Assembly (NCBI RefSeq): GCF_001318295.1
Contig: NZ_CP012665.1
Location: 806,001 to 870,000, forward strand
Reading direction: 5' to 3'
DNA length: 64,000 nucleotides
From: Candidatus Xiphinematobacter sp. Idaho Grape
GTDB taxonomy: Bacteria > Verrucomicrobiota > Verrucomicrobiia > Chthoniobacterales > Xiphinematobacteraceae
In this document: in pieces, positions 8,412 through 17,226 of the stretch
Layout: every line of letters begins with the position of its first letter
How positions within the stretch are numbered: position 1 is the stretch's first letter
Made by a program: the position numbers and the translations under genes
The notes under the pieces: generated by a model
What the model was told of the DNA's origin: nothing
The model's input: the letters and a program-made list of their open reading frames with translations, nothing else
The model's database searches: none

Positions 8412-10271
8412 ATGTCCAAACTCGAGATGACGCATAAAATGACCAATCTTGAAAGGCTCCGGCATTCTTGTGCCCATGTTCTTGCTACTGCCATTCTCCG
8501 CCTCTGGCCAAATGCCCAACTAGCTACAGGTCCGCCAGTAAGAGATGGATTCTACTATGATGTTGAACTGAGTCACCAGATTACTCCAGAGGACTTTCCT
8601 ACTCTCGAAGAGGAAATGCGTACTGTCATTAACATGAACCAGCCCTTTGAATCTCAAGAAATTAGCCGCGAAGAGGCTTTGCAACTTGGTCAAATTGGTA
8701 GGCTTGCCGCCTTGGGTAAGCGCTCGGTTAGCAGTAAGTTTAAAATCGATATTCTAAGGAATATCCCAGAAGGAGAGGCGATTATTCTCTATAAAAACGG
8801 TGACTTTATAGATCTTTGCGCTGGGCCGCACGTCTCTACTACTAGTGAGCTTGGAGCTTTCAAGCTTACACACCTTGCCAGCGTTTTTTACCGGGGAGAT
8901 GAGCGTAACGCTCAGCTTCAGCGAGTGTATGGTACGGCTTTTCACACACAAGAAGAATTGAATGCCCACTTTTCCCTATTAAAGGAGACTAAAAGGCGTG
9001 ACCATAGAAAACTTGGCAAGGAATTATCTCTCTTTCTTCTTGATGAAGAGGTTGGCCCAGGCCTTGTTCTTTGGCCACCAGCGGGCGCTATCATCCGTCA
9101 GGAACTCCAAAATTTTATTGGTGAGGAGCTTCGACTGCAAAAATACCAGCAAGTTTTTACCCCACACGTTGCAAGACTAAGCCTCTTTCGTACCTCAGGT
9201 CACTTCCCCTACTATGCACAGTCTCAGTTCCCCCCCCTCATCGAGAATGAAACCTTGTTTACTCTTGCAAAAGAAAGTTGCTCTTGTGCCGAGCTCACCA
9301 ACTACTTTCAGGAAAATAGAGTAGATGGGTTTCTTCTCAAACCCATGAACTGCCCAATGCATATGAGGATTTTTGCCTCACATCCTCATTCTTACCGAGA
9401 ACTTCCCATCCGTCTTGCTGAATTTGGTACGGTATACCGATGGGAGCAGTCTGGGGAACTCAGTGGTATGACACGAGTTCGCGGATTTACTCAGGACGAC
9501 GCCCATATTTTCTGTACCGAAGAGCAAATCGATGCAGAAATCCAAAGCTGTCTCCTTCTCGTTCATAAGGTTCTAAAGATCTTTTCTATGCAAAATTATC
9601 GCGTCCGGATAGGACTGAGGGATCCCTCTACAAAATACATCGGCTCTTCTGAAAACTGGAGTCGTGCTGAAAAGGCTTGCCGAGATGCAGCTATAAGGTT
9701 AGGGATTACCTACTCAGAAGAATTGGGGGAGGCTGCCTTCTATGGACCGAAAACCGACTTCGTAGTCAGGGATGTTTTAAATCGTGAGTGGCAGCTTGGG
9801 ACCATTCAGGTGGATTTTAACCTTCCTTTAAGATGTGGCTTGTCCTACATAGGCTGCGATGGAAAGCCGCATACCCCTGTTGTAATTCATAGGGCCCCGC
9901 TTGGCTCACTGGAACGCTTTGTGGGCATCCTTATCGAGCATTTTGCGGGTAATTTTCCTCTTTGGATTGCTCCAGAGCAGGTGCGCGTCCTGCCTATATC
10001 GGATAGGTTCTTTGCATTCGCCCAGTCCACTGCAGAAGTATTGCTAGGGTCTGATATCCGTGCTTCAGTAGATACGTCCTCTGAGAGGATCAGTGCCAAA
10101 ATTCGTCTTGCCCAACTAGAAAAAGTTCCTTACATGCTTATCGTTGGAGGGAGTGAGCAGGCCTCCGGAGAGGTTTCTGTGCGAAGTCGAAAACGTGGCA
10201 GGGAAGGGACTATGTCCATCGGTGAATTTCAGCAACGAATCCAGTTTGAAGTTAAAAGTTACAGTCTATAA
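8412..10271 (+). CDS. thrS: Threonyl-tRNA synthetase lacking the TGS domain
   Basis: ThrRS charges tRNA-Thr and edits mischarged serine. The editing domain opens almost at once, with HSCAH at residues 18-22 and CAGPH further on; in the usual 640-residue enzyme an N-terminal TGS domain of about 60 residues comes first. Class II catalytic motifs follow (NCPMHM with the zinc cysteine, the TVYRWEQSGELSGMTRVRGF motif 2, and QVDFNLP). A C-terminal anticodon-binding domain closes the protein (619 residues). No upstream in-frame TGS remnant is visible because the Trm112-like gene ends just before. It is followed by infC, as in many bacteria. Confidence 0.95.
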   Translation: MSKLEMTHKMTNLERLRHSCAHVLATAILRLWPNAQLATGPPVRDGFYYDVELSHQITPEDFPTLEEEMRTVINMNQPFESQEISREEALQLGQIGRLAALGKRSVSSKFKIDILRNIPEGEAIILYKNGDFIDLCAGPHVSTTSELGAFKLTHLASVFYRGDERNAQLQRVYGTAFHTQEELNAHFSLLKETKRRDHRKLGKELSLFLLDEEVGPGLVLWPPAGAIIRQELQNFIGEELRLQKYQQVFTPHVARLSLFRTSGHFPYYAQSQFPPLIENETLFTLAKESCSCAELTNYFQENRVDGFLLKPMNCPMHMRIFASHPHSYRELPIRLAEFGTVYRWEQSGELSGMTRVRGFTQDDAHIFCTEEQIDAEIQSCLLLVHKVLKIFSMQNYRVRIGLRDPSTKYIGSSENWSRAEKACRDAAIRLGITYSEELGEAAFYGPKTDFVVRDVLNREWQLGTIQVDFNLPLRCGLSYIGCDGKPHTPVVIHRAPLGSLERFVGILIEHFAGNFPLWIAPEQVRVLPISDRFFAFAQSTAEVLLGSDIRASVDTSSERISAKIRLAQLEKVPYMLIVGGSEQASGEVSVRSRKRGREGTMSIGEFQQRIQFEVKSYSL

Positions 10272-10414
10272 TGAAGCAGCTTGCTTGGGAGAGTTCCTGA
10301 CCCTATTCCGTTCCAATGGTATGAAACTGCCTTTGCCAGCACCATCGGCTCCTACTGGTAAGCTCAGTGTGAATGTGAATTTTGTTGGGCAGAAGGTAGG
10401 ATGCTAATTTAGCC

Positions 10415-10428
10415 AAGGAGGTCCTATT
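10415..10428 (+). promoter_or_regulatory. Ribosome binding site and AUU start of infC
   Basis: AAGGAGGT at 10415-10422 lies just before ATT at 10426, with four bases between GGAGG and the start codon. A rare AUU start at infC is the classical basis of IF3 autoregulation: IF3 rejects non-canonical starts, including its own. Confidence 0.85.
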
Positions 10429-10971
10429 AATCCACAGTATATTCGTATTAACGAACGCATCCGTGCCAGTGAAGTTCGAGTTGTCCTAGCTTCTACCAAC
10501 GAACAGCTTGGCGTGATGAAGTTTGAGGATGCCATATGTAAGGCTAAAGATCTAGGTTTAGACCTCGTGGAGGTTGCTCCAATGGCTAACCCGCCGGTTT
10601 GTCGGATTACAAATTATGGTAAATTCCGATACGACCTCTCTAAACAAGAGAGGGATCGCAAGCCTCATAGTGGTAAGGTTAAGGAAATTAAGTTTCGCGT
10701 TAATATTGACCAGCACGACTACCGTACCAAGCTACGCCACGCCGAAGATTTTCTTGATAAAAACAATAAGTTGAAGATTTACCTGCAATTTCGAGGACGT
10801 GAAATGGCTCATAAAGAACTTGGCATGCTCCTGATAGAGCGTGTTCGTGCTGACCTGCAAACCATGGCCCATGTGGATATGGAGCCAAAGCTTATCGGAC
10901 GGGCAATCTCTATGACTCTTAGTCCACTTCCTGTTTCTAAGCGTAAGAAGAAATTCTTAGAGGAAAACTGA
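10426..10971 (+). CDS. infC: Translation initiation factor IF-3
   Basis: IF3 binds the 30S subunit, prevents premature 50S joining and checks the initiation codon. Starting at ATT 10426 gives 181 residues, the normal length, beginning I/M-NPQYIRINERIRA with the expected N-domain. The C-domain runs through KVKEIKFRVNIDQHDY to the basic KRKKKF tail. No ATG, GTG or TTG gives a complete N-domain: the nearest conventional start, GTG 10513, would remove about 29 residues. The usual downstream partners rpmI and rplT are absent; a HAD phosphatase gene follows instead. Confidence 0.95.
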   Translation: MNPQYIRINERIRASEVRVVLASTNEQLGVMKFEDAICKAKDLGLDLVEVAPMANPPVCRITNYGKFRYDLSKQERDRKPHSGKVKEIKFRVNIDQHDYRTKLRHAEDFLDKNNKLKIYLQFRGREMAHKELGMLLIERVRADLQTMAHVDMEPKLIGRAISMTLSPLPVSKRKKKFLEEN

Positions 10972-11018
10972 GTCCCTGAAGAGGAGCATATACAAGCGTA
11001 TACAAACATGGCTAATGG

Positions 11019-11717
11019 ATGCAGAGAGTAATTTCTTCTAGACGTCTGTTTCTTTTTGACATTGATGGTACTCTCCTTACTTCTGCTCATGCCGGCAAGC
11101 ATGCGCTGAGGGATAGCATGCAGAGCCAATTTGGTATCAGAGAAGACCTTACCGGCATCCCTCTTGCTGGAGCTACGGATGGGGCGGTTGCTAAAGCTTT
11201 ATTAGCCAAAAACGGAATACCGGTTACTCAAGAGAATACTGCCTTCTTGCTAGAAGGATATCTTAGGCATCTTAGCGAGCGTATCTACTACCATCCAGGA
11301 AATCTCATGCCAGGAGTTCTAGAATTGCTCCAGTATCTGTCTCTGCGTCCTGACTGTGTGCTAGGTCTCCTTACTGGAAATCTCGTGCGAGGTGCCCAAA
11401 TCAAGCTGACATTTTACGGTGCTTGGCATTTCTTTGAGTTTGGTGCCTTTGCAGACGACCATGACAACCGCAACGAGCTTGGAAACGTAGCTCGCACCCG
11501 CGCTTGCAAAATCTACGGAATCGAATTCCCACCCGGGCACATTTACGTTGTCGGAGACACCCCAAGCGACATTGACTGCGGAAGAGCCATCAATGCGCAC
11601 ACCGTGGCAGTCGCCACGGGGGAGCATTCTATGGAAGAACTGTCTCAATTTCAACCAGACTTTCTTTTCAAGGACCTTCTGGATACAAGCAGCGTGCTTT
11701 ACTCACTACTCAGGTGA
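11019..11717 (+). CDS. HAD-family phosphatase, phosphoglycolate-phosphatase-like
   Basis: The protein has 232 residues with all HAD motifs: motif I DIDGTL with the nucleophile at about residue 14, motif II LLTGN, a lysine-containing segment, and motif IV GDTPSDI. The cap region is of the small helical Gph type. It probably dephosphorylates a small metabolite such as phosphoglycolate, but HAD specificity cannot be read from sequence. It begins 47 bases after infC. Its last 12 bases overlap the convergent glycosyltransferase gene. Confidence 0.85.
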   Translation: MQRVISSRRLFLFDIDGTLLTSAHAGKHALRDSMQSQFGIREDLTGIPLAGATDGAVAKALLAKNGIPVTQENTAFLLEGYLRHLSERIYYHPGNLMPGVLELLQYLSLRPDCVLGLLTGNLVRGAQIKLTFYGAWHFFEFGAFADDHDNRNELGNVARTRACKIYGIEFPPGHIYVVGDTPSDIDCGRAINAHTVAVATGEHSMEELSQFQPDFLFKDLLDTSSVLYSLLR

Positions 11718-12809
11718 AGTAAAGCTTGACGTCCAAATTTGGAGGCTGACCGCGATTCTAATCGCGTCCAGAGTTCTTCGCACATTTTTTTCGACGGAAA
11801 AGGTTGCCGCGGTCTCTATCCTCATGTATCGGCCAGCTGTACGCTTCTCTTGCGGCAACCATCGCTCTAATGCTGCAGTAAGGCTGCCTACATCGCCAAC
11901 CTCTACTGCATTTCCAAGCTCCTCATTTTCGAGCAGCTCTGAAAAACCATTGGAAAATGTAGTAATTACTGGCAACCCCGATGCAAGTGCCTCCAGGCAT
12001 GCATTTGAAGAGGGATCGTAAATAGTTGGTAGAAGAAAAATGTCTGCTGCTGCATAAAACGGAGCAATACAGGAGGTGGGCCCAGCGAATATGGTGTGGG
12101 GAAGAGCATATTTTTTTGAGGGCCCTTGCCCTACTACCAGCAATTTTGCTTGCCCCTTCAAAGCATAGATCGCTTGTACTGCAAAGCGTAATCCCTTACG
12201 TTTCCAACCAGTTCCGGCAAAAAGCACTACTGTTTCTTTAGAAGACAGACCATACTGGTTTCGGATACGCATGCGATCCCTTGAGGAAGCTGGTTGAGGC
12301 TGAAACCCATTTGGAATCAGCAAAATACGCTCCCTTGGAAAGTCATAGTACTTTAGAATCTCTTCCAGAACCATCTGTGAGTTTGCAATTACCAGCGCCG
12401 TACGATAGGGATCGAAAGCAGACCGTTCTAGTCTTAAAATCTCCATGTGCTTGGAATTAAGAGAACGGAACCAGGCTTTCCACGCAGGCTCAAACTTTTT
12501 TCTCCTACGTAGCCAAGATGCATGTACCCCATCCCCTGCACGGTAAACATCGCACCTTAAGACTCTTTCCAGGCTCAATAGACAGTCAAAGTCTCGTTTT
12601 TGAGCATGAAGGGCACGCGCAAATCTTAGGGGAGTATCGCCAGGAATGTAGCAAACTTTACCGTAAGGCCATGCCCTCACAGGCCACTTATCTGAGCTGT
12701 AAAGCCTCACCTCCTCCCCATTATCTACCAACCCTTGTACCAACCGAGATAGGTATGCTTCCGCCCCACCAGTGGAAGAATAGCCACGACGGGCTAAGGC
12801 TATCCTCAT
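11706..12809 (-). CDS. GT4-family glycosyltransferase, LPS-core-like
   Basis: This is a 367-residue GT-B glycosyltransferase resembling WaaG. It opens with MRIALARRGYSSTGGAEAYL and has CDVYRAGDGVHASW, the nucleotide-sugar site VLFAGTGWKRKG, and the donor-binding EALASGLPVI preceded by DIFLLPTIYDPSSN. The family adds sugars to the LPS inner core on the cytoplasmic side of the membrane. ATG 12809 is preferred; TTG 12824 would add five residues. It lies beside a GT9 gene (divergent, 12940), and gmhA and lptD elsewhere in the window fit an LPS role. The exact sugar is unknown. Confidence 0.82.
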   Translation of the reverse strand: MRIALARRGYSSTGGAEAYLSRLVQGLVDNGEEVRLYSSDKWPVRAWPYGKVCYIPGDTPLRFARALHAQKRDFDCLLSLERVLRCDVYRAGDGVHASWLRRRKKFEPAWKAWFRSLNSKHMEILRLERSAFDPYRTALVIANSQMVLEEILKYYDFPRERILLIPNGFQPQPASSRDRMRIRNQYGLSSKETVVLFAGTGWKRKGLRFAVQAIYALKGQAKLLVVGQGPSKKYALPHTIFAGPTSCIAPFYAAADIFLLPTIYDPSSNACLEALASGLPVITTFSNGFSELLENEELGNAVEVGDVGSLTAALERWLPQEKRTAGRYMRIETAATFSVEKNVRRTLDAIRIAVSLQIWTSSFTSPE

Positions 12810-12939
12810 ACTATGAGGGGCCAAACTCGACCTGGTAGGCTAGAATGGATTCCGCTAGGAAAACTTCCCTCATAATTTCAAAAGACGCTAACACTGGATC
12901 GCCCTGGTACAATCTATCACCAATCACCATAAAGTTCCG

Positions 12940-13968
12940 ATGAAAATCCTCTGCTTTCAATTGAAGCGCATAGGAGATCTCCTCCTAACTACGCCTGCCC
13001 TTGCAGCCCTTACACGAGCCTATCCAGAGGCAGAGATCCATGTTGCTGTTGATAAGGCATTTTCTTCTCTCTTCCCCTGCCTACCAGCACATCGCATCCA
13101 TCCCCTTCGGGGAGGAGGGAGTTCCGTTTGGATAGGCCTTCTTCGCGAGCGATATGACGTCTGCCTAGACTTTAATTCAAGTGATCGTTCTGCACTTGCT
13201 GCCTTTCTCGTCAACTCTCCGCTAAAAATCACTTATTCCCAATTTGCGTGGCGCCCATTCCGAAAAAAAATCTACAATACCTTTGTTTCTTCCATTCCAA
13301 ACCAGCGACACACTGCTGACTTTCACACTGACCTTCTCTCTCCTTTGGGCATACGATGCACAGAGACCTCTTTGCTCATCCGTCTACCTACAGGAGTACT
13401 CCAAACAACTGATGCTCTACTAGAAAAACTTCACGTTACGTCCCCATTTGTCATCGTCCATCCCGGTACATTCCGAAGGGAAAAATACTGGCTCAACGAG
13501 CGTTGGTTGACTGTGATTCGTCACCTCCGTGAGTACCACCATTTGCCAGTCCTTCTAACAGGCTCTTCTTCCTGCAAAGAACGGCAGTTTTTAAAAAGTC
13601 TAATTAGCTATAAGAAAGCGCCTTGGCATGACCTTACAGGAAAGTTAAATCTTTCCCAATTTGCTGCACTCATTTTTAGAGCTCATTTGCTGTGCGGAGT
13701 AGACTCTGCTCCAATCCACCTTGCTGACGCTTTATCCATACCGTGCATTGCTTTATTTGGTCCTACCAACCCTTTTCAATGGCGTCCTAGAAATCTGAAC
13801 TCGCGGGTCCTGACACCATCTCGCATAGCTCCGCATTCTTCACAAGCTCAAGAAGGGACTATGGAAGATATTTCTGTAGACATGGTTATTTCAACCATCG
13901 ATACTTTGCTCGCAGATATTTCTATTACTCCTTCCTCTCTTGGAATTGCATGTCCCTCTCCAGGATAG
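12940..13968 (+). CDS. GT9-family heptosyltransferase-like protein
   Basis: The 342-residue protein starts MKILCFQLKRIGDLLLTTPAL, the N-terminal signature of WaaC/WaaF ADP-heptose:LPS heptosyltransferases. The C-terminal half has VIVHPGT, LTGKLNLSQFAALI and the donor-site GVDSAPIHLADALSIPCIALFGPTNP pattern. It probably adds heptose to the LPS inner core; GmhA in this window makes the precursor. The 3' end overlaps the convergent cbiX-like gene by 44 bases. WaaC, WaaF and WaaQ cannot be separated by eye. Confidence 0.87.
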   Translation: MKILCFQLKRIGDLLLTTPALAALTRAYPEAEIHVAVDKAFSSLFPCLPAHRIHPLRGGGSSVWIGLLRERYDVCLDFNSSDRSALAAFLVNSPLKITYSQFAWRPFRKKIYNTFVSSIPNQRHTADFHTDLLSPLGIRCTETSLLIRLPTGVLQTTDALLEKLHVTSPFVIVHPGTFRREKYWLNERWLTVIRHLREYHHLPVLLTGSSSCKERQFLKSLISYKKAPWHDLTGKLNLSQFAALIFRAHLLCGVDSAPIHLADALSIPCIALFGPTNPFQWRPRNLNSRVLTPSRIAPHSSQAQEGTMEDISVDMVISTIDTLLADISITPSSLGIACPSPG

Positions 13969-14755
13969 ATCCTATTTGTACCGCCTGATCTATAATGATA
14001 TCAGCGAATAACGATTCTGTTCCAACAGAACTACCGTAGAATAATTTTCGGCCACGCAGAGTGTAGGGGTTTTTCCGAAGGACTTCGGCCTGACTTGTTA
14101 CAGTTCCAGTTTCGGAGGAAATCCCTAATAGAATTGGGATATCTTGGTAGCTATGAAGTCCGTCGGAGATGAAGAAGGGGATTACTATCACGTAAGGGTG
14201 CCTGCTAAGCTGATCCCACTCTGATACTAGAGGAGGTTCCTCCATATAAGCCGAGATAACTTGTGGATAGAAGCCAGTTGCGCTAATGCGGGAAACCTGT
14301 CTCTTGACAGCGGCGGCTGAATTACTATCGAGCTTGGTTCCATGTCCAACGATAATAAGGCTAGTTTGCTCCCTTGGAACTCCAGCTGCAATCTCTGATG
14401 CCTGGCGCAGAAGCAGGTCAGTCATCTTTAGGTGACTCCCTACTGGAGGACAGTACCTAATACAGCGTCCGCCTCTCCTCGTAAGGATACCCTCTAATTC
14501 TAACTCACGCGGAATGATAGTGTTGGTAAAATACCCTTCACTGATGAAGTTTGGCACAACAAAGATTTCTTTGGAATCAAGCATATGATACACCTCCCGC
14601 ATCGAGGGTTCTTCCTTCCAAAAACAACAAGCTACCTCGCGGAAAATGTTGCGCTTCCGGATACAAGCTGCATGGATTCGCGTAGGTATGCTGGAGTCAG
14701 GGTTAACTGTAGAACCGTGACCTACGACAACGAGAGCAGACTCGTGAAGTGCCAT
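13925..14755 (-). CDS. CbiX-like sirohydrochlorin chelatase, two-domain
   Basis: The 276 residues hold two CbiX/SirB-type half-domains. The first starts ALVVVGHGSTVNPDSS at the N-terminus and the second LIIVGHGTKLDSNS near residue 130, each with the metal-binding histidine after the glycine turn. Such proteins insert Co2+ or Fe2+ into sirohydrochlorin. Both halves also keep a downstream block (VVPNFISEGYFT and VIPFFISDGLHS). No other cobalamin or siroheme gene is nearby, so the product is uncertain. The left-edge protein at 1-331 may be a functional partner. It overlaps the GT9 gene by 44 bases at its 3' end. Confidence 0.75.
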   Translation of the reverse strand: MALHESALVVVGHGSTVNPDSSIPTRIHAACIRKRNIFREVACCFWKEEPSMREVYHMLDSKEIFVVPNFISEGYFTNTIIPRELELEGILTRRGGRCIRYCPPVGSHLKMTDLLLRQASEIAAGVPREQTSLIIVGHGTKLDSNSAAAVKRQVSRISATGFYPQVISAYMEEPPLVSEWDQLSRHPYVIVIPFFISDGLHSYQDIPILLGISSETGTVTSQAEVLRKNPYTLRGRKLFYGSSVGTESLFADIIIDQAVQIGSILERDMQFQERKE

Positions 14756-14848
14756 AAAATTCTTTTATTGCAATCTCTATTGGTACCCTCTACGAATGCC
14801 AGGATGCTTCGGTTGCTTTGCTATAAGTTTGGCCAAAACACCCCCATA

Positions 14849-15100
14849 ATGGGGGCCGTGGCTGTGTCACAGGTGATTACGGGTTTTGGTCTGGGTTTGC
14901 TAGTTGCTGAGAAGGTAAAGCGTTCTGCTCGTGAGCCAGCCGCACTTGCTTTGATCGGTGCCGGCATTGCTGCACTCGTCCCCGCTATTGTAGGGGTGAT
15001 AGACCGGGTTGCTAACCGCCCTACCTCGAGGCGCCTGATGAAGCGTCGCCTGGAAGGCATTCGTAGAAATTCCGGCCTTTCCGAGACGGAATCCGTCTAA
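14849..15100 (+). CDS. Small membrane protein, unknown
   Basis: An 83-residue hydrophobic protein is predicted from ATG 14849. In-frame ATG 14804 would add 15 residues (MLRLLCYKFGQ). Two hydrophobic segments (VSQVITGFGLGLLVA and LALIGAGIAALVPAIVGVI) flank a short basic loop, followed by a very basic tail with SRRLMKRRLEGIRR. This looks like a two-helix inner-membrane protein with a cytoplasmic basic C-terminus. I do not recognise the family. It lies between the divergent cbiX-like gene and the convergent ispH. Confidence 0.6.
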   Translation: MGAVAVSQVITGFGLGLLVAEKVKRSAREPAALALIGAGIAALVPAIVGVIDRVANRPTSRRLMKRRLEGIRRNSGLSETESV

Positions 15101-15163
15101 ACTTTATTTGGTGTATTTTGGTATGCATAGGGGTAGAGAAAGGGAAAATTGGTGGGTGGTCGT

Positions 15164-16393
15164 TTATAGCTTTAGCAGGTCAGCTTTTTGGAAAGGATGA
15201 GCAGGGAGAGTCCCCACATGCTGCAGGTCTTCTCCTCGTAGGAAAAGGAGCCGGCGGATAACCTCCTCGATAAGATTGTTGGGGCAACTAGCACCTGCAG
15301 TGATCCCGATTTGCAGAGGGATACTGGGAAGCCACTCCAGGGTTCTTACTTCTCTCTTAAGGCTGACGTGGAAGTGACGGATAAGGTTTACAGATTCTAA
15401 ACACTGGCTTTCATGAATGAAATACGTGGGCAGTTCCATCGTACTTCCAATCTCTGCGAGATGGGCCGTGTTGGAGCTGTTGTATCCGCCAACGACTAGA
15501 AGAAGATGTAGTTGCTTTGAATGAAGTAGACTAAAAAGGGCATCCTGGCGTTCTTGGGTTGCGCTACAGATAGTATCAAAGGAACGAAAATTCCTCTCCG
15601 AGCCTCCATCGCGCCCTGTGATGGCGTTCCGAACACGGCGCTGAACCTCCTCCGTTTCCATTCGCAGCATGGTAGTTTGATTGGCCACTCCCACCCTTTC
15701 TAAATGGAGATCTGGATCAAATCCAGGTGAATAGGCCCCTTGAAAACAGCGTAAAAAACTACTTTTTCTTCCTCCTTTTCGTATATACTCGCAGAGGGTT
15801 TCCGTTTCCTCCAAATTCAGGACAATGAGGTAGTGGTTGGTATCCTTTCCCAGGGCATAGGAAGCTGTGGCCTGAGTTTCCTCGTGAAAGGCCTTTCCAT
15901 GGATGATGGAGGTAATGTTCTCGCTGGCGTTCTGCCGCACTCGCTTCCATACACTCATTACATCTCCGCAAGTGGTATCCACAATTCGGCAGCCAATCTG
16001 TCTAATCCGCTTGAGAAGTAACAGCGGGACACCAAAGGCCGGGACAATCACCACATCTTCCTGCCGAAGAATGCTAAGATCTGGATGTGTCTTATTGACA
16101 AGGAGGTTCTGAATCTCTAGCGCACGCATCTGGCGGTTTACCTCCGGGTTATGGATGATTTCGCCAAGGACGAAAATCCTGTTCCCCTGAAAGACCTTGC
16201 GGGCTGCGTAGGCGAGATCTATAGCGCGCTCAACACCGTAGCAGAACCCGAATTTTTTTGCCAGATGGATGGTGGTGTACCCTAACTTAAAGGTGCCTCC
16301 GTGGGACCGGATATACTCCACTAATGGGCTCTGATAGTGCGCTTCCACCTGGGCTTGAACACGTCCCATCACTTCTGGCGTACGGAGATTCAC
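15164..16393 (-). CDS. ispH: 4-hydroxy-3-methylbut-2-enyl diphosphate reductase, long form
   Basis: IspH carries out the last MEP-pathway step, giving IPP and DMAPP from HMBPP with a 4Fe-4S cluster. The three cluster cysteines are in FCYGV, DTTCGD and GASCPN; GEIIHNPEVN, HGKAFHEET and VGGYNSSNT are the substrate-site blocks. At about 409 residues it is the long form seen in cyanobacteria, plastids and PVC bacteria rather than the roughly 315-residue E. coli form. The start is uncertain: TTG 16432, GTG 16393 and ATG 16369 are in frame, and GTG 16393 gives the usual VNLR beginning. The gene looks intact although dxs is broken at 55 kb. Confidence 0.93.
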   Translation of the reverse strand: MNLRTPEVMGRVQAQVEAHYQSPLVEYIRSHGGTFKLGYTTIHLAKKFGFCYGVERAIDLAYAARKVFQGNRIFVLGEIIHNPEVNRQMRALEIQNLLVNKTHPDLSILRQEDVVIVPAFGVPLLLLKRIRQIGCRIVDTTCGDVMSVWKRVRQNASENITSIIHGKAFHEETQATASYALGKDTNHYLIVLNLEETETLCEYIRKGGRKSSFLRCFQGAYSPGFDPDLHLERVGVANQTTMLRMETEEVQRRVRNAITGRDGGSERNFRSFDTICSATQERQDALFSLLHSKQLHLLLVVGGYNSSNTAHLAEIGSTMELPTYFIHESQCLESVNLIRHFHVSLKREVRTLEWLPSIPLQIGITAGASCPNNLIEEVIRRLLFLRGEDLQHVGTLPAHPFQKADLLKL

Positions 16394-16595
16394 TGTAGTG
16401 ACCAGATAAATTATCTGTTGGACGAATGTCAACTATTTCCTAAAATGGTTCACTTTCCTGCGGCGCAAGGTAATGAGATACAAAGCCTTTGAAGCGGAAA
16501 GCGCGAAGGGTTGCCTGCTAAGAAAATAAAGGTACACTTTTCAGGAGTTTTTGTATACCCTGCAGCCGCTTCGGGCGTGTCTACCAAAAAAAATA

Positions 16596-17123
16596 ATGGT
16601 GTTCAGCGAATCTGACTTTCAGTATGCGATAGAAAATACCCGGGTGATTATTCCTCCTGAAAGGGTAATTGCAACCTTTGGGCCCACTACATTTCGTTTC
16701 ATACTGGTGAGTGAGCTGATGGACCGGGTTAACTGTATTCGGATCAGAAAAGGACGCGTCGAAGCTGACCGACCTCAGATTCTTTCTCCTTACCACTTAA
16801 AGCAGGTTCTGTTAGAGGGATTCTCTGAAGAGGCTAAGGGTTTTTCGAGTTGGTTACTGCAGCAGAGTGCGAATCTTACATTCCTTCGCTATGGGTTCCA
16901 CTTCAGAAAGACGGATCTTTTAGAGGAAATTGTCCATGAACCGATTGGGGAAGTGATAAAGCAACTCGCTGCTAGATTCCAAGAAGATCGTGATCCCCTT
17001 TACAGCCTTATTGAAGGAGTCGATGACACGTGGGAGGTGTGCGTCTTGAAGTTTGCAATGGACCTAATCCGTCAGTCTGCCCCTGACAATGTGGGAGAAT
17101 GGAGAAGACGTGGGCTTCTCTGA
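16596..17123 (+). CDS. Conserved unknown protein, Verrucomicrobiota-type
   Basis: This is a 175-residue soluble protein with no signal peptide or membrane helix. It starts MVFSESDFQYAIENTRVI, has FRFILVSELMDRVNCIRIRKGRVEADRPQIL in the first half, a central FSSWLLQQSAN and FLRYGFHFRKT, and ends EWRRRGLL. I recall close relatives across Verrucomicrobiota with the same start and RRRGLL end, but no known function. ATG 16596 is preferred over the in-frame ATG 16551 because it gives the typical start. It is divergent from ispH. Full conservation of the motif blocks suggests it is functional. Confidence 0.75.
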   Translation: MVFSESDFQYAIENTRVIIPPERVIATFGPTTFRFILVSELMDRVNCIRIRKGRVEADRPQILSPYHLKQVLLEGFSEEAKGFSSWLLQQSANLTFLRYGFHFRKTDLLEEIVHEPIGEVIKQLAARFQEDRDPLYSLIEGVDDTWEVCVLKFAMDLIRQSAPDNVGEWRRRGLL

Positions 17124-17226
17124 CAAGGGCAATAAAAACGAGCACCTACAACATCAACGGTCTTGAACCTTTCATGGAGGGCAAGCATCAGCCGGTACTC
17201 TAGGTGCTGGGAGGTATCTGGATGAG

